From: Chryseobacterium sp. G0186
GTDB lineage: Bacteria > Bacteroidota > Bacteroidia > Flavobacteriales > Weeksellaceae
Assembly: GCF_003815675.1 (NCBI RefSeq)
Contig: NZ_CP033918.1
Location: forward strand, 1,984,001-2,048,000
Reading direction: 5' to 3'
Length of the DNA stretch: 64,000 nucleotides
Both the position numbers and the translations under genes were made by a program. Each line of letters begins with the position of its first letter. Positions within the stretch are counted from its first letter, which is position 1. The notes under the pieces were generated by a model. The model had not been told where the DNA came from. It worked only from the letters and a program-made list of their open reading frames with translations, and searched no databases. Below are positions 51,886-61,692 of the stretch, piece by piece.

Positions 51886-51906
51886 TTTATATTCTGAATA
51901 AATGAT

Positions 51907-52578
51907 TTATTTGAATATGTAGCTTAAAGTAAGTGCCAATACTTGTTCAGACTTTTTCTTGGTAGTCCCTCTAGTTTCTTTTGCAAGACCAGGGTACGTA
52001 TCTGAAAGACCTAAATCATATTTCACAGCTACTTCGAGTTGTCTCTTATAGCTATACCCTACTCCCAGACCTATTCCCCAGTTAAAGCTTTTCGCTTTAC
52101 CGTTTACGCCTGGCGGTTGTGCAGGATCAGTTACATCCGGATCATAGTAAGATCTGCCTATAGGAGCATTCTTTACATCCTGACTTACCAGAAAATTGAA
52201 TCTTGGCCCTAATAGTCCAAAAAATTCAGATTCAGATTCTGAAAAGTATCCTTTAAAATATAAAGGAACACTTAAATAGTTATTAGCATATACTGCATCA
52301 TAACCGTCTCTTCCTTTCGCATCCTTATCTTTCCCTGTTTCTCCTGCACCATAGTACAGAACTTCGGGTTGTATAAAAAACTGGTTTGCCTTTCCTACGG
52401 GAATTAAAGCCAAAGCACCACCTTGAAAAGTGTATCTAGGGCCTGAAGGGTTATGGGCATTTGCTACTCTGGAATAGTTTAATCCTCCGGTAAGACCAAA
52501 TCTTGTACTTTTCCACTGCACCTGGGCAAAGGAAAAGGCAGAAATAGCCAAAGCTGAGGTTAATAAAAGTTTTTTCAT
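51907..52578 (-). CDS. Outer-membrane beta-barrel protein (PorT/OMP_b-brl-like)
   Basis: 223 residues with signal peptide (LLLTSALAISAFSFAQ). About eight amphipathic strands are predicted by eye, starting FGLTGGLNYSR and closing with LALTLSYIFK. Small barrels of this family serve varied structural roles. It lies 17 bp downstream of sucD on the same strand, which may be only read-through. Confidence 0.83.
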   Translation of the reverse strand: MKKLLLTSALAISAFSFAQVQWKSTRFGLTGGLNYSRVANAHNPSGPRYTFQGGALALIPVGKANQFFIQPEVLYYGAGETGKDKDAKGRDGYDAVYANNYLSVPLYFKGYFSESESEFFGLLGPRFNFLVSQDVKNAPIGRSYYDPDVTDPAQPPGVNGKAKSFNWGIGLGVGYSYKRQLEVAVKYDLGLSDTYPGLAKETRGTTKKKSEQVLALTLSYIFK

Positions 52579-52595
52579 ATGATTTGGGTTTTATA

Positions 52596-53468
52596 TTATC
52601 CTAGGATCTTAGCTACAGTAGCACCGATATCAGCAGGAGAGTCAACAACGTTGATACCGTTCTCTCTCATGATTTCCATTTTAGCCTGAGCTGTATCTTC
52701 TGCACCACCTACGATAGCACCAGCGTGTCCCATTGTTCTTCCTTTTGGAGCTGTTTGTCCAGCGATAAATCCTACAACCGGCTTAGTAGATCCACTAGCC
52801 TTGTACCATCTAGCAGCTTCAGCTTCAAGTCCACCACCAATTTCACCGATCATTACCACTGCTTCAGTTTCAGGATCGTTAATGAATAACTCAAGAGCTT
52901 CTCTTGTAGTTGTACCAATGATTGGATCACCACCAATACCAATTGCTGTAGAAACACCGTAACCAGCTTTAACAACCTGATCAGCAGCTTCGTAAGTAAG
53001 AGTACCTGATTTTGAAACGATACCTACTTTCCCTTTTTTGAAAACGAAACCTGGCATAATACCAATTTTAGCTTCTTCAGATGTAATAATTCCAGGGCAG
53101 TTTGGTCCGATCAATCTGCAATCTCTGTCAGCGATATACGATTTTACTTTTACCATATCAGCTACAGGAATACCTTCAGTAATACATACGATTACCTTGA
53201 TCCCTGCTTCAGCAGCTTCCATGATAGCATCTGCTGCGAATGCTGGTGGTACGAAAATAATACTTACGTTTGCTCCTGCTTTTGCAACAGCATCAGCTAC
53301 TGTATTGAATACCGGCTTTCCTAAGTGCTCGCTACCTCCTTTTCCTGGAGTAACACCACCTACTACGTTTGTTCCGTATTCAATCATCTGACCAGCATGG
53401 AAAGTACCTTCGTTCCCTGTAAATCCTTGTACAATTACTTTAGAATCTTTGTTTACTAAAATTGACAT
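52596..53468 (-). CDS. sucD: Succinate-CoA ligase, alpha subunit
   Basis: 290 residues, standard length. Rossmann-type CoA-binding N-terminus ([20 protein letters not shown]), [11 protein letters not shown], and the phospho-histidine motif [13 protein letters not shown]. It interconverts succinyl-CoA and succinate with NTP formation in the TCA cycle. The beta subunit is not in this window, so sucC lies elsewhere. A TAAATTTG -7 box at 53511-53518 precedes it. Confidence 0.96.
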   Translation of the reverse strand: MSILVNKDSKVIVQGFTGNEGTFHAGQMIEYGTNVVGGVTPGKGGSEHLGKPVFNTVADAVAKAGANVSIIFVPPAFAADAIMEAAEAGIKVIVCITEGIPVADMVKVKSYIADRDCRLIGPNCPGIITSEEAKIGIMPGFVFKKGKVGIVSKSGTLTYEAADQVVKAGYGVSTAIGIGGDPIIGTTTREALELFINDPETEAVVMIGEIGGGLEAEAARWYKASGSTKPVVGFIAGQTAPKGRTMGHAGAIVGGAEDTAQAKMEIMRENGINVVDSPADIGATVAKILG

Positions 53469-53510
53469 TTTATTGTTGTTTTAATTTATTTATTATTTTA
53501 TTAATGCTCA

Positions 53511-53518
53511 CAAATTTA
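53511..53518 (-). promoter_or_regulatory. -7 element of sucD
   Basis: TAAATTTG on the minus strand, 42 bp upstream of the ATG; no clear -33 partner. Confidence 0.4.
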
Positions 53519-53558
53519 CTCAAATTTCTTTGATTTTGGATAAAACCTGTGGAATTGT

Positions 53559-54461
53559 TTATTTGAGATTTCTCAGTTTTACTTCTTTTTTCAGATAAGT
53601 TTTGAAATCTTCAGCAAACATCCCGATATAGGTTCCTTTTTCCAGGTCTCTGTTCACTCCTGTTTTTCCTAAAAGTACAGATCCGCTCTCAATTTTATTC
53701 CCTGAAGCAATACCCACCTGCCCCCATAAAGTTACTTCATCTCCAATAACACAACATCCTGCGATACCTACCTGAGAAGCGATCAAACATTTTTTCCCGA
53801 TAACCGTATCATGTCCTATCTGAATCTGATTATCCAATACAGAACCCTCTCCAATGATTGTAGAGTCTGTAACGCCTCTATCAATGGTACATCCATTTCC
53901 TATTTCCACATTATTCTCAATAACTACATTCCCTACTGAGATCAAGCGGTCAAAGTTCCCATTTAATTTTCTGTAATAGAAAGCATCCCCACCCAAAACC
54001 GTATTGGATTGTATAATAACATTGTCTCCAATAACCGTTCTGTCACCAATCACAACATTTGGAAAAATTAAGGTATTTTTTCCAATCTGTACATTGTTTC
54101 CGATTACCGCAGATGAATGAATTTTTGTACCCTCACCTATTTCCACATCATGAAGTTCTTCTGTGAAGTTATAGATTCTTGTAAAATGAGTATTGATCTT
54201 ATTAAAATCCCTGAACGGGTCATCAGAAACCAAAAGCGCTTTTCCTTCCGGACATTCTACTTCTTTATCAATTAAAATAATGGTTGCAGCAGACTGTAAT
54301 GCTTTGTCATAATATTTGGGATGATTAACAAATACAATCTCTCCCGGCTTCACCATATGGATTTCGTTAGAACCCAGAACCTCGAAATCTTCCGGGCCAA
54401 TAAATTGAGAGCCAATTAAATCGGCAATCGTTTTAAGCTTTTGTGGAGAATGGAATCTCAT
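53559..54461 (-). CDS. Second LpxD-like N-acyltransferase
   Basis: 300 residues, left-handed beta-helix with repeated [LIV]G.. hexapeptides (about 100-260) and an LpxD-like N-terminal domain. The catalytic-type His is in [20 protein letters not shown]. It is paralogous to LpxD at 57355 but shorter (300 against 343). It lies downstream of efp across a hairpin and divides the lipid A cluster from sucD. It may acylate a variant lipid A precursor or another sugar. Confidence 0.82.
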   Translation of the reverse strand: MRFHSPQKLKTIADLIGSQFIGPEDFEVLGSNEIHMVKPGEIVFVNHPKYYDKALQSAATIILIDKEVECPEGKALLVSDDPFRDFNKINTHFTRIYNFTEELHDVEIGEGTKIHSSAVIGNNVQIGKNTLIFPNVVIGDRTVIGDNVIIQSNTVLGGDAFYYRKLNGNFDRLISVGNVVIENNVEIGNGCTIDRGVTDSTIIGEGSVLDNQIQIGHDTVIGKKCLIASQVGIAGCCVIGDEVTLWGQVGIASGNKIESGSVLLGKTGVNRDLEKGTYIGMFAEDFKTYLKKEVKLRNLK

Positions 54462-54485
54462 AACAATAGATTTTCTTATAAAACA

Positions 54486-54515
54486 AAATTCGGAATGCTA
54501 GTGCAAACCGAATTT
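54486..54515 (-). terminator. Hairpin after efp
   Basis: AAATTCGG-loop-CCGAATTT with a T-rich tail on the minus strand. Confidence 0.55.
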
Positions 54516-54531
54516 ATATAAATTTTATTTA

Positions 54532-55095
54532 TTATTTTACTCTTTCCAAGTAACTACCGTCTTCAGTATTTACTTTAATTCTGTCTCCCGGTTCAATAAA
54601 TAAAGGAACCATTACTCTTGCTCCTGTTTCAACGATTGCGTTTTTAAGGGCATTGGTTGCAGTGTTTCCTTTTACACCCGGATCAGCTTCAATAACGTCC
54701 AGATAAACTGACTGTGGAAGTTCAGCAGAAAGTGGAGTTTCATCAGCCTCTTTCAAGATGATCGTTACTTCTTCACCCGCTTTCATAAACTGAGCATTCT
54801 CGATCATTTCTTTGTTGATATATAATTGAGAGAAATCGTCATTGTTCATGAAGTGAAATCCGTTCTCATCATCATACAGATACTGGAATTTTCTTGTAAT
54901 TACTTTTACCTCATCAATTTTATGTCCTGCAGAAAAAGTGTTATCAAGAACTTTTCCGTTGGTTACTGATTTCAGTTTTGTTCTTACGAAAGCAGGTCCT
55001 TTTCCTGGCTTTACGTGCAAAAATTCAATTACTTTGAAAATATCATTGCTAAATTCGATGCAAAGTCCTTTTCTGATATCGTTACTTGTTGCCAT
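54532..55095 (-). CDS. efp: Elongation factor P
   Basis: 187 residues, standard three-domain EF-P. The loop VKPGKGPAFVRTKLK has the conserved tip lysine near residue 32, and the C-terminal motif GDRIKVNTEDGSYLERVK is complete. It rescues ribosomes stalled at polyproline. It sits 70 bp downstream of lpxA; its -7 box may be TAAATTTG at 55141-55148 on the minus strand. Confidence 0.96.
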   Translation of the reverse strand: MATSNDIRKGLCIEFSNDIFKVIEFLHVKPGKGPAFVRTKLKSVTNGKVLDNTFSAGHKIDEVKVITRKFQYLYDDENGFHFMNNDDFSQLYINKEMIENAQFMKAGEEVTIILKEADETPLSAELPQSVYLDVIEADPGVKGNTATNALKNAIVETGARVMVPLFIEPGDRIKVNTEDGSYLERVK

Positions 55096-55165
55096 TAATG
55101 TATAATTATTCTTTTGTTTAGTTTTTATGGGCTTCTAAAGCAAATTTACTTTTCAGCTTTATTTG

Positions 55166-55960
55166 TTAGTTGCTTTCTTTGCTGGTACCGTATCCTTTCA
55201 CAATACCTCTTGGTGAGTTTTGGATAAACTGCAGAATCTCATCTCTTTCAGCAGTAGGTAGCATTTCTTTTTCGATGTGTGCCATTGCCTGAGAAACGTT
55301 CATTTTCATCTGGAAAATTGTTCTGTAGATTTTTTGAATTTCGAAAATCTTCTCATTGGTAAATCCTCTTCTTCTTAAACCAACAGAATTGATTCCTGCA
55401 TAAGACATTGGCTCTCTCGCTACTTTTACGTAAGGTGGAATATCCTTTCTTACCAGAGTACCTCCGGAAATCATTACATGTTTCCCGATTTTACCAAATT
55501 GGTGAACAGCCGATAAACCTCCCATTACAGTGTAATCTCCAATCTCAACATGTCCTGCAATACCACAACCATTTACAATGATAACGTGATCTCCAATTAC
55601 GCAGTCATGTGCAATATGTGAAGTGGCCATAATAAGACAGTTAGCTCCTATTTTGGTATGTCCTAAGGCTTTTGTTCCTCTGTTTACGGTAACACATTCT
55701 CTGATTGTTGTATCATCACCGATAATTACCTGAGTATCTTCACCATCAAATTTCAGATCCTGAGGAATTGCAGAGATTACAGTCCCGGGGAAAATCCTAC
55801 AGTTTTTTCCTATTCTTGCTCCATCCATGATGGTAACATTTGGACCGATCCATGTTCCTTCTCCAATTTCTACATCCCCTGCAATTGTAGTAAAAGGTTC
55901 TACAATTACATTTTTGCTGATTTTTGCACGTTTATCTACGGCTGCTAATTGATGAATCAT
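55166..55960 (-). CDS. lpxA: UDP-N-acetylglucosamine acyltransferase
   Basis: 264 residues. Left-handed beta-helix hexapeptide domain (about 1-185) with the catalytic-type His in SHIAHDCVIGDHVIIVNGCG and SAVHQFGKIGKHV, then a C-terminal helical domain (RRRGFTNEKIFEIQKIYRTI). It adds the first 3-hydroxyacyl chain to UDP-GlcNAc in lipid A synthesis. Only 4 bp separate it from the lpxC/fabZ gene. Confidence 0.96.
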   Translation of the reverse strand: MIHQLAAVDKRAKISKNVIVEPFTTIAGDVEIGEGTWIGPNVTIMDGARIGKNCRIFPGTVISAIPQDLKFDGEDTQVIIGDDTTIRECVTVNRGTKALGHTKIGANCLIMATSHIAHDCVIGDHVIIVNGCGIAGHVEIGDYTVMGGLSAVHQFGKIGKHVMISGGTLVRKDIPPYVKVAREPMSYAGINSVGLRRRGFTNEKIFEIQKIYRTIFQMKMNVSQAMAHIEKEMLPTAERDEILQFIQNSPRGIVKGYGTSKESN

Positions 55961-55964
55961 TTAT

Positions 55965-57362
55965 TTAATCAACTTTATTTTTTGCAACTTGAGCCATAAG
56001 CTCTGCTTCTACTGCCACTGTGTCTCCTACATATCCGTACCCCTGCATGTGAACGATACCTCTTCTGATAGGCTCTATCAATTCAATTTTGAATATAAGT
56101 GTATCTCCAGGAATTACTTTTCTTTTGAATTTTACTTTATCAATCTTGATAAAATAGGTAGAATAGTTTTCAGGATCTGGAACGCTTGCCAATACAAGAA
56201 TACCTCCTGTTTGAGCCAATGCTTCTACTTGAAGTACTCCAGGCATTACGGGTTCCTTAGGGAAATGACCAACGAAGAAAGGTTCATTCATCGTTACATT
56301 TTTTAATCCTACTACATGAGAGTCTGAAAGTTCAAGAACTTTATCAATTAGTAGGAACGGAGGTCTGTGAGGCATAAGCTTCATGATTCCGTTGATGTCG
56401 AATACCGGTTCTTTTGTTAGATCAAAATCCGGAACGTTTTTCTTTTTCTGCAATTTCCACTGACGATTTAGTTTTTTCGCGAACTGAGTGTTTACGAAAT
56501 GTCCTGGTTTGTTGGCAATAACTTTACCTTTAATTTTCACTCCTGCCAAAGCTAAATCACCGATTACATCCAGTAATTTGTGTCTTGCAGCTTCGTTAGG
56601 ATAGTTTAGGTTAAGATTATCAAGAATACCGTTTGGTCTTATGGACACATTGTCCTTACCAAAGGCTTTTTTTAGTTTTTCTGTAGTTTCCGGAGTTAAA
56701 TCCTTATCTACATAAACGATCGCATTGGAGATATCACCTCCTTTGATCAATCCGTGATCTAAAAGCATTTCTAATTCATGCAAAAAGCTGAATGTTCTTG
56801 CTGAAGAGATTTCGTCTTTAAATTCGGAAATATTTTTAAGAGTAGCATTTTGAGTCCCTAAAACTTTAGTACCAAAATCTACCATTGTTGTTACTTCGTA
56901 TGTATCAGAAGGGATGATTGTGATCTCTGAACCTGTAGCCGGATCACTGTAAGTAAGAACTTCCTTAACAACCAGATATTCTCTGGCTACATTTTGATCC
57001 ACTACTCCTACACTTTCAATGGCTTCTACAAAATATTTTGAAGATCCATCTAAAATAGGCGGCTCGGAAGCATCCATCTCCATCACTGCGTTGTCTATGT
57101 CACAACCCACTAAAGCAGCCAAAAGGTGCTCACAGGTAGTAATTTTTACGCCTAGCTTTTCTAATGTTGTACCTCTTTCTGTTGCTACTACATAATTAAC
57201 ATCAGCTTCAACCTGAGGATGTCCCTCTAAATCGGTTCTTACAAATACAAATCCCGTATTTTCCTTTGCGGGTTTGATGGTAAGTTTTACTTCTTTACCA
57301 GTATGAAGGCCTATTCCAGAAAGAGTTACCTCTTCCTGAAGCGTTTTTTGCATATCACTCAT
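55965..57362 (-). CDS. lpxC/fabZ: Bifunctional LpxC deacetylase / FabZ dehydratase
   Basis: 465 residues from ATG 57362 ([20 protein letters not shown]); the frame could extend nine residues further, but this start matches the family. LpxC occupies about 1-310 ([20 protein letters not shown] with Zn ligand His, [28 protein letters not shown] with the two other metal ligands). FabZ occupies about 325-465 ([36 protein letters not shown]). The fusion is typical of Bacteroidetes. It overlaps lpxD by 8 nt. Confidence 0.96.
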   Translation of the reverse strand: MSDMQKTLQEEVTLSGIGLHTGKEVKLTIKPAKENTGFVFVRTDLEGHPQVEADVNYVVATERGTTLEKLGVKITTCEHLLAALVGCDIDNAVMEMDASEPPILDGSSKYFVEAIESVGVVDQNVAREYLVVKEVLTYSDPATGSEITIIPSDTYEVTTMVDFGTKVLGTQNATLKNISEFKDEISSARTFSFLHELEMLLDHGLIKGGDISNAIVYVDKDLTPETTEKLKKAFGKDNVSIRPNGILDNLNLNYPNEAARHKLLDVIGDLALAGVKIKGKVIANKPGHFVNTQFAKKLNRQWKLQKKKNVPDFDLTKEPVFDINGIMKLMPHRPPFLLIDKVLELSDSHVVGLKNVTMNEPFFVGHFPKEPVMPGVLQVEALAQTGGILVLASVPDPENYSTYFIKIDKVKFKRKVIPGDTLIFKIELIEPIRRGIVHMQGYGYVGDTVAVEAELMAQVAKNKVD

Positions 57363-58386
57363 TAGTATTATCTTTTGAGTTATTCTCAAGATTATTTATT
57401 CTGTTAACTATTTCAGGGAAATTTCTGAAATGAACGTAGCTTCTCAGATAGTCATTATAGCTGATTGCCGGTGAACCATATAATGTTTCTCTATCGTTAA
57501 CACTGGAGTTCACGCCACTTTGAGCCTGAATTTTCACTTGGTTTCCGATTTTGATATGTCCAACAACTCCTACCTGACCTCCAATTTGATTCCAGTCACC
57601 AATAGTAGTAGAACCTGCAATTCCGGCTTGTGCTGCAATTACATTATTCTGACCAATTTTCACATTGTGGGCAATTTGAATCAGGTTATCAATCTTTGTT
57701 CCTTTTCCGATGATGGTAGATCCAATGGTAGCTCTGTCGATACTACAGTTCGAACCAATTTCCACATCATCCTCAATGATTACATTACCAAGCTGTGGAA
57801 TTTTTTTAAATCCTTCCGCGGTCGGTTGAAACCCGAAGCCATCCCCTCCTATTACGGTGTTAGAATGAATTACACAGTTATCCCCAACGATACAGTAGTC
57901 ATAAATTCTGGCCCCACTGTCTATCTTACAGTTTTTACCAATTTTCACTCCTTTTCCTATATATACATGTGGATAGATCTGTGAACCCTCTCCTATCTTA
58001 GCTTTTTCTGAAACATATGTAAATGCTCCTATATAAACTTTATCACCTATAGTGGCTGTATCATGGATGGATGACCCATCTTCAATACCTTCTTTTCTTC
58101 CCTTCATTTCCTGATACAAATTCATCAGGACCTGAAAAGATAGATAGGCATCTTTTACAACAATTAAGGTTGGGATATAACTATTTTTATTCAGAAGTTT
58201 TTCTGAAATGATGATAACAGAGCACTTTGAGGTATCCAAAAACTGAGAAAATCTATCCTGTGCTATAAAAGAAAGATGTCCTGATTCCCCATTTTCAATT
58301 GGAGAAACCCCAGTAATAAGTGCGTTTTCATCACCTATTATTTTTCCGTCGATAAAACTTGCAATTTGCGAAGCTGTAAATTCCAT
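57355..58386 (-). CDS. lpxD: UDP-3-O-acylglucosamine N-acyltransferase
   Basis: 343 residues from ATG 58386 ([19 protein letters not shown]). The N-terminal uridine-binding domain (1-100) is followed by the beta-helix (about 105-320) with catalytic-type His in [20 protein letters not shown] and a short helical tail ([20 protein letters not shown]). It adds the N-linked acyl chain. First gene of the lpxD-lpxC/fabZ-lpxA operon, and a promoter box lies only 7 nt before the ATG. Confidence 0.95.
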   Translation of the reverse strand: MEFTASQIASFIDGKIIGDENALITGVSPIENGESGHLSFIAQDRFSQFLDTSKCSVIIISEKLLNKNSYIPTLIVVKDAYLSFQVLMNLYQEMKGRKEGIEDGSSIHDTATIGDKVYIGAFTYVSEKAKIGEGSQIYPHVYIGKGVKIGKNCKIDSGARIYDYCIVGDNCVIHSNTVIGGDGFGFQPTAEGFKKIPQLGNVIIEDDVEIGSNCSIDRATIGSTIIGKGTKIDNLIQIAHNVKIGQNNVIAAQAGIAGSTTIGDWNQIGGQVGVVGHIKIGNQVKIQAQSGVNSSVNDRETLYGSPAISYNDYLRSYVHFRNFPEIVNRINNLENNSKDNTNE

Positions 58387-58392
58387 ATTCTG

Positions 58393-58420
58393 CAAAGATA
58401 AGAAATTCTATAATTTGCAA
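58393..58420 (-). promoter_or_regulatory. Promoter TTG-N17-TATCTTTG upstream of lpxD
   Basis: On the minus strand TTG (58418-58420) and TATCTTTG (58393-58400) are 17 nt apart. Transcription would start at about the ATG, giving a leaderless or very short-leader mRNA. Confidence 0.6.
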
Positions 58421-58465
58421 ACATTTTTTGGATTCAGATCGTAAATTTTAATATTATTTAAGAAT

Positions 58466-59683
58466 CTAGTTAGAGATATCTCTCGGAAACATAAGGATAT
58501 AGCGTGTTGTTTTATTCATCATTAATCCTGATAAAAGCTGATCTTCAGACTCATGAAGTTTCATTCTTCTGCCATTTTTCTGCAACAAATAGATGGGTTG
58601 CTTTTCAGTATCATAGGGCAAAAGCTTTCTTTTTATCTCATAAACCAGCTCTTTTCCGTTATCAATTCCAAAAAATTCATTGGTTTTTTTTATTTTTTCA
58701 TCAACCGCAGCCTGATTAAATGGATGTGATGAAATAATTGTTTTAGGAAGATTTCGCTGAATGACACATTTACACCAATAGGACAACACAAAATCATCAG
58801 AATTCTGCCATTCCTTCATAGCCTGAATGATATCGTTATCATCCAGCTGGGTAAATCTTTGTACATCTTCATCAGTTGCTACACTTTTTCCACGGTATAA
58901 AAAGTATCTCAGATTCTCCGTTGCAGGAAGTTCGATACCTTGAGAAATCAAATATTTTGCTCTTTCAAGGATCTTCACTAAAAGAAATTCTGCAAGAGCA
59001 GATGTTTTATGATAATATACCTGCCAGTACATGAACATTCTGGCGGTTAAAAAATTTTCAATGGAATATACTCCCTTGGCATCAATGACCAGCTCTCCCT
59101 CTTCACAGACATTCATCATGGAAATAATTCTTTGGGTATTAATATTACCCTCTGATACCCCTGTAAAAAAGCTGTCTCTTTTCAGATAATCCAATCGGTC
59201 CACATCCAATTGAGATGAAATAAGCTGGTTAAAAAACTTTCTGTGGTATTTCCCCTGGAACATTTCAATGGCCATGGAAAGTTCCCCATTAAATTCTTCA
59301 TTTAATTTATTCATTAATAGCAGGGAAAGATTCTCGTGATGCCAATCATCCATCAGCATACTCTCCAATGCATGGGAAAACGGCCCGTGCCCGATATCGT
59401 GCATTAAAATAGCCAACATTGCTCCTTTCTCTTCTTCCTCAGAAATTTTAACACCTTTTTGCTTTAAGGTCTCCAATGCCGTAAACATCAAATGCATTGC
59501 ACCCAGGGCATGATGAAACCTTGTATGCGTTGCTCCGGGAAAAATAAGATTCAGAAGTCCGGTCTGCCCAATTCTTCTCAGTCTTTGGAAGTAAGGGTGT
59601 TCAATAATATCAAATAAAATTTCGTGTGGAATTTTGATAAATCCGTGAACAGGATCGTTGATAATTTTTAGCTTATTCTGCAT
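58466..59683 (-). CDS. HD-domain phosphohydrolase (dNTPase-like)
   Basis: 405 residues from ATG 59683 (MQNKLKIINDPVHGFIKIPH), the family start; the frame extends eight residues further. HD motif residues: RFHHALGAMHLM, then MLAILMHDIGHGPFSHALE with the paired His-Asp, and DVDRLDYLKRDSFFTG with the final Asp. Family members hydrolyse dNTPs or related nucleotides, and some act in phage defence; I claim only the fold. A TTG-N17-TAACTTTG promoter lies upstream. Confidence 0.9.
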   Translation of the reverse strand: MQNKLKIINDPVHGFIKIPHEILFDIIEHPYFQRLRRIGQTGLLNLIFPGATHTRFHHALGAMHLMFTALETLKQKGVKISEEEEKGAMLAILMHDIGHGPFSHALESMLMDDWHHENLSLLLMNKLNEEFNGELSMAIEMFQGKYHRKFFNQLISSQLDVDRLDYLKRDSFFTGVSEGNINTQRIISMMNVCEEGELVIDAKGVYSIENFLTARMFMYWQVYYHKTSALAEFLLVKILERAKYLISQGIELPATENLRYFLYRGKSVATDEDVQRFTQLDDNDIIQAMKEWQNSDDFVLSYWCKCVIQRNLPKTIISSHPFNQAAVDEKIKKTNEFFGIDNGKELVYEIKRKLLPYDTEKQPIYLLQKNGRRMKLHESEDQLLSGLMMNKTTRYILMFPRDISN

Positions 59684-59704
59684 TGAATCGTCAATATTAG
59701 TAAA

Positions 59705-59732
59705 CAAAGTTAGGAATTTTAAATTTTAGCAA
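59705..59732 (-). promoter_or_regulatory. Promoter TTG-N17-TAACTTTG of the HD-domain gene
   Basis: Minus-strand TTG at 59730-59732 and TAACTTTG at 59705-59712; the -7 box is 21 bp before the ATG. Confidence 0.65.
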
Positions 59733-59868
59733 TGATTAAATTACCATTAAAAGGTTCAGCTTTAATTCCATTTTCCAATAATTAACATGAGATTTCTGAT
59801 GCTCTTAAAAACTTTTTGTAGCTAAATGCTATTTTTCCTTTACATTCAACTTATTTCAATGAAAATCA

Positions 59869-59899
59869 TTGCAGTTTTTATATTAAAAATTTATCTTTG
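59869..59899 (+). promoter_or_regulatory. Promoter TTG-N20-TATCTTTG of the S41 peptidase gene
   Basis: TTG at 59869-59871 and TATCTTTG at 59892-59899, 20 bp before the ATG at 59920. Confidence 0.7.
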
Positions 59900-59919
59900 A
59901 GAAAACCCAATATTCTTTG

Positions 59920-61560
59920 ATGAGAAAATATTCTCTTTTCATTTTATTATTTTTAAGTCTACATTTTTCTGCACAGATTGTATCTGAAAATCAAAAACTG
60001 GAATCTCTCTGCAGGGTTTGGGGATTTCTGAAATATTACCACCCTCAGGTAGCAAAGGGTGATCTGAATTGGGATAAGCAGCTTTTAAGAAAAATCAATG
60101 AGCTTGAAAATATTCATGACAAAGCGGAATTGAATACCTTATATTCTCATTGGATTGCAAGTTTGGGAAAAGTGAATGAGTGTAAGGAATGCTCCATCCA
60201 AAACAATATAGATTACTTTTTGAAGAATTTTGATCTAAGCTGGATAGACAATACCCATCTATTTACAGAAGACATCACTCAAAAGCTTCATTATATTGAA
60301 AGGAACCGTGCCATTGGAAACAATCATTATATAGGAAAAGGAGGACGAAAGATTTATTTTAGAAATGAAAATTCGTACGGATCAAAATTCACTTCCCGGC
60401 CGATCAATTTATTGGAATTATTCAGATACTGGAATTATGTAGAATATTTTTTTCCTTATAAATATAAAACAGATCAGAACTGGAATGATGTTCTGAGGGA
60501 AATGATTCCCAAGTTTCTCGTTGCACAGAACGACAGAGAGTACCAGCTGACTTTAGCAGAGTTGGTCGCTAAAACTGATGATTCACATGCTTTTCTTTTT
60601 TCACCACTGATTAGTCTTCATCAATATGGAAGCAGAAAAATCCCTGTGGAATATTCTTATGCAGAGGGGAAATTGGTCATCACAAAAATCAATTCCAATC
60701 GGTTTCATGAGAAAATCCCTTTGAATATAGGGGATGTTATTTACGATATTAATGGCAAAACCATTCCACAAATGGTTAACAGTCTGGGACAATATATCCC
60801 GGCATCTAATCTCTGGGGAAAGGTAAATAAGGTAAAAAGTAAACTCCTTTTCAGTACGATGGATTCACTTTCCATTAAGCTGGAAAGAGATGGGCAAAAT
60901 ATGGAGGTCATCTCCAAAACCTATTTGATCAAAGATATTATTACCCAAAAAACTCCGGAACCTCAGAAATGGAAATTCATGGATCAGGAGAAAAAAATTG
61001 GCTATGTCAATATGGGGATTATTACAAAAGATGATTTGGATGGAATGTACAGAAATCTTAAATCTACAGAATCCATTATTTTTGATCTGAGAAATTATCC
61101 CAAACTGACTATTTTGCCTTTAAGTGAACTTTTGTTGCCCCAGTCCTCCATCTATTACCAGTTTACTTTTCCGGAAACCGACTATCCCGGTAAATATTAC
61201 AGCAGAAAAAACAGTATTGGTAAAAAAAATCCAGATTACTATAAAGGAAATGTAATAGTTTTAGTGGATGAGAATACCCAAAGCCAAGCCGAAACTACGA
61301 CCATGATGTTCAAGCAGCATCCAAAGGCAAAAGTAATCGGGAGCAATACTTCGGGAGCTAATGGTGATATTATCAGATTTAAAATTGCTGATCTGGATAC
61401 CTGCTTCACCGGCCTTGGTGCTTACTACCCTGATGGCAGAGAGACCCAAAGAATCGGAATCATTCCTGATATTATTGTAAAGCCTACCGTAAATGGCATC
61501 AGAGATGGAAAAGATGAGGTCTTGGAAAGAGCTTTGATGTATATTAAAAACAACGAATAA
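59920..61560 (+). CDS. S41-family (C-terminal processing) peptidase
   Basis: 546 residues from ATG 59920; a TTG codon just before it is not needed. Signal peptide (LFILLFLSLHFSAQ), so periplasmic or surface. A Bacteroidetes-specific N-terminal helical region (CRVWGFLKYYHPQVAKGDLN) is followed by a PDZ-like region (about 235-300; LVITKINSNRFHEKIPLNIG) and the S41 catalytic core with the nucleophile in NTQSQAETTTMMFKQHPKAK. The catalytic Ser-Lys pair is plausible but Lys not assigned. It ends 130 bp before porX. Confidence 0.88.
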   Translation: MRKYSLFILLFLSLHFSAQIVSENQKLESLCRVWGFLKYYHPQVAKGDLNWDKQLLRKINELENIHDKAELNTLYSHWIASLGKVNECKECSIQNNIDYFLKNFDLSWIDNTHLFTEDITQKLHYIERNRAIGNNHYIGKGGRKIYFRNENSYGSKFTSRPINLLELFRYWNYVEYFFPYKYKTDQNWNDVLREMIPKFLVAQNDREYQLTLAELVAKTDDSHAFLFSPLISLHQYGSRKIPVEYSYAEGKLVITKINSNRFHEKIPLNIGDVIYDINGKTIPQMVNSLGQYIPASNLWGKVNKVKSKLLFSTMDSLSIKLERDGQNMEVISKTYLIKDIITQKTPEPQKWKFMDQEKKIGYVNMGIITKDDLDGMYRNLKSTESIIFDLRNYPKLTILPLSELLLPQSSIYYQFTFPETDYPGKYYSRKNSIGKKNPDYYKGNVIVLVDENTQSQAETTTMMFKQHPKAKVIGSNTSGANGDIIRFKIADLDTCFTGLGAYYPDGRETQRIGIIPDIIVKPTVNGIRDGKDEVLERALMYIKNNE

Positions 61561-61692
61561 TAAAGCGAACACAGGAAATATCACAAGAGTTTTTCCGTTT
61601 AACTAATATTTAACTTTTTATGCTCCGATTTTGTGAGATTTTAAAAGGATTTGGTCAACATTTTGATACAATAACCATGTAAAAAATAAATT

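Noticed and set aside
58466..59683. HD-domain gene as a phage-defence system
   Set aside because: It sits among core envelope genes with its own housekeeping-like promoter and no defence partner; a general dNTPase-like role is more economical.
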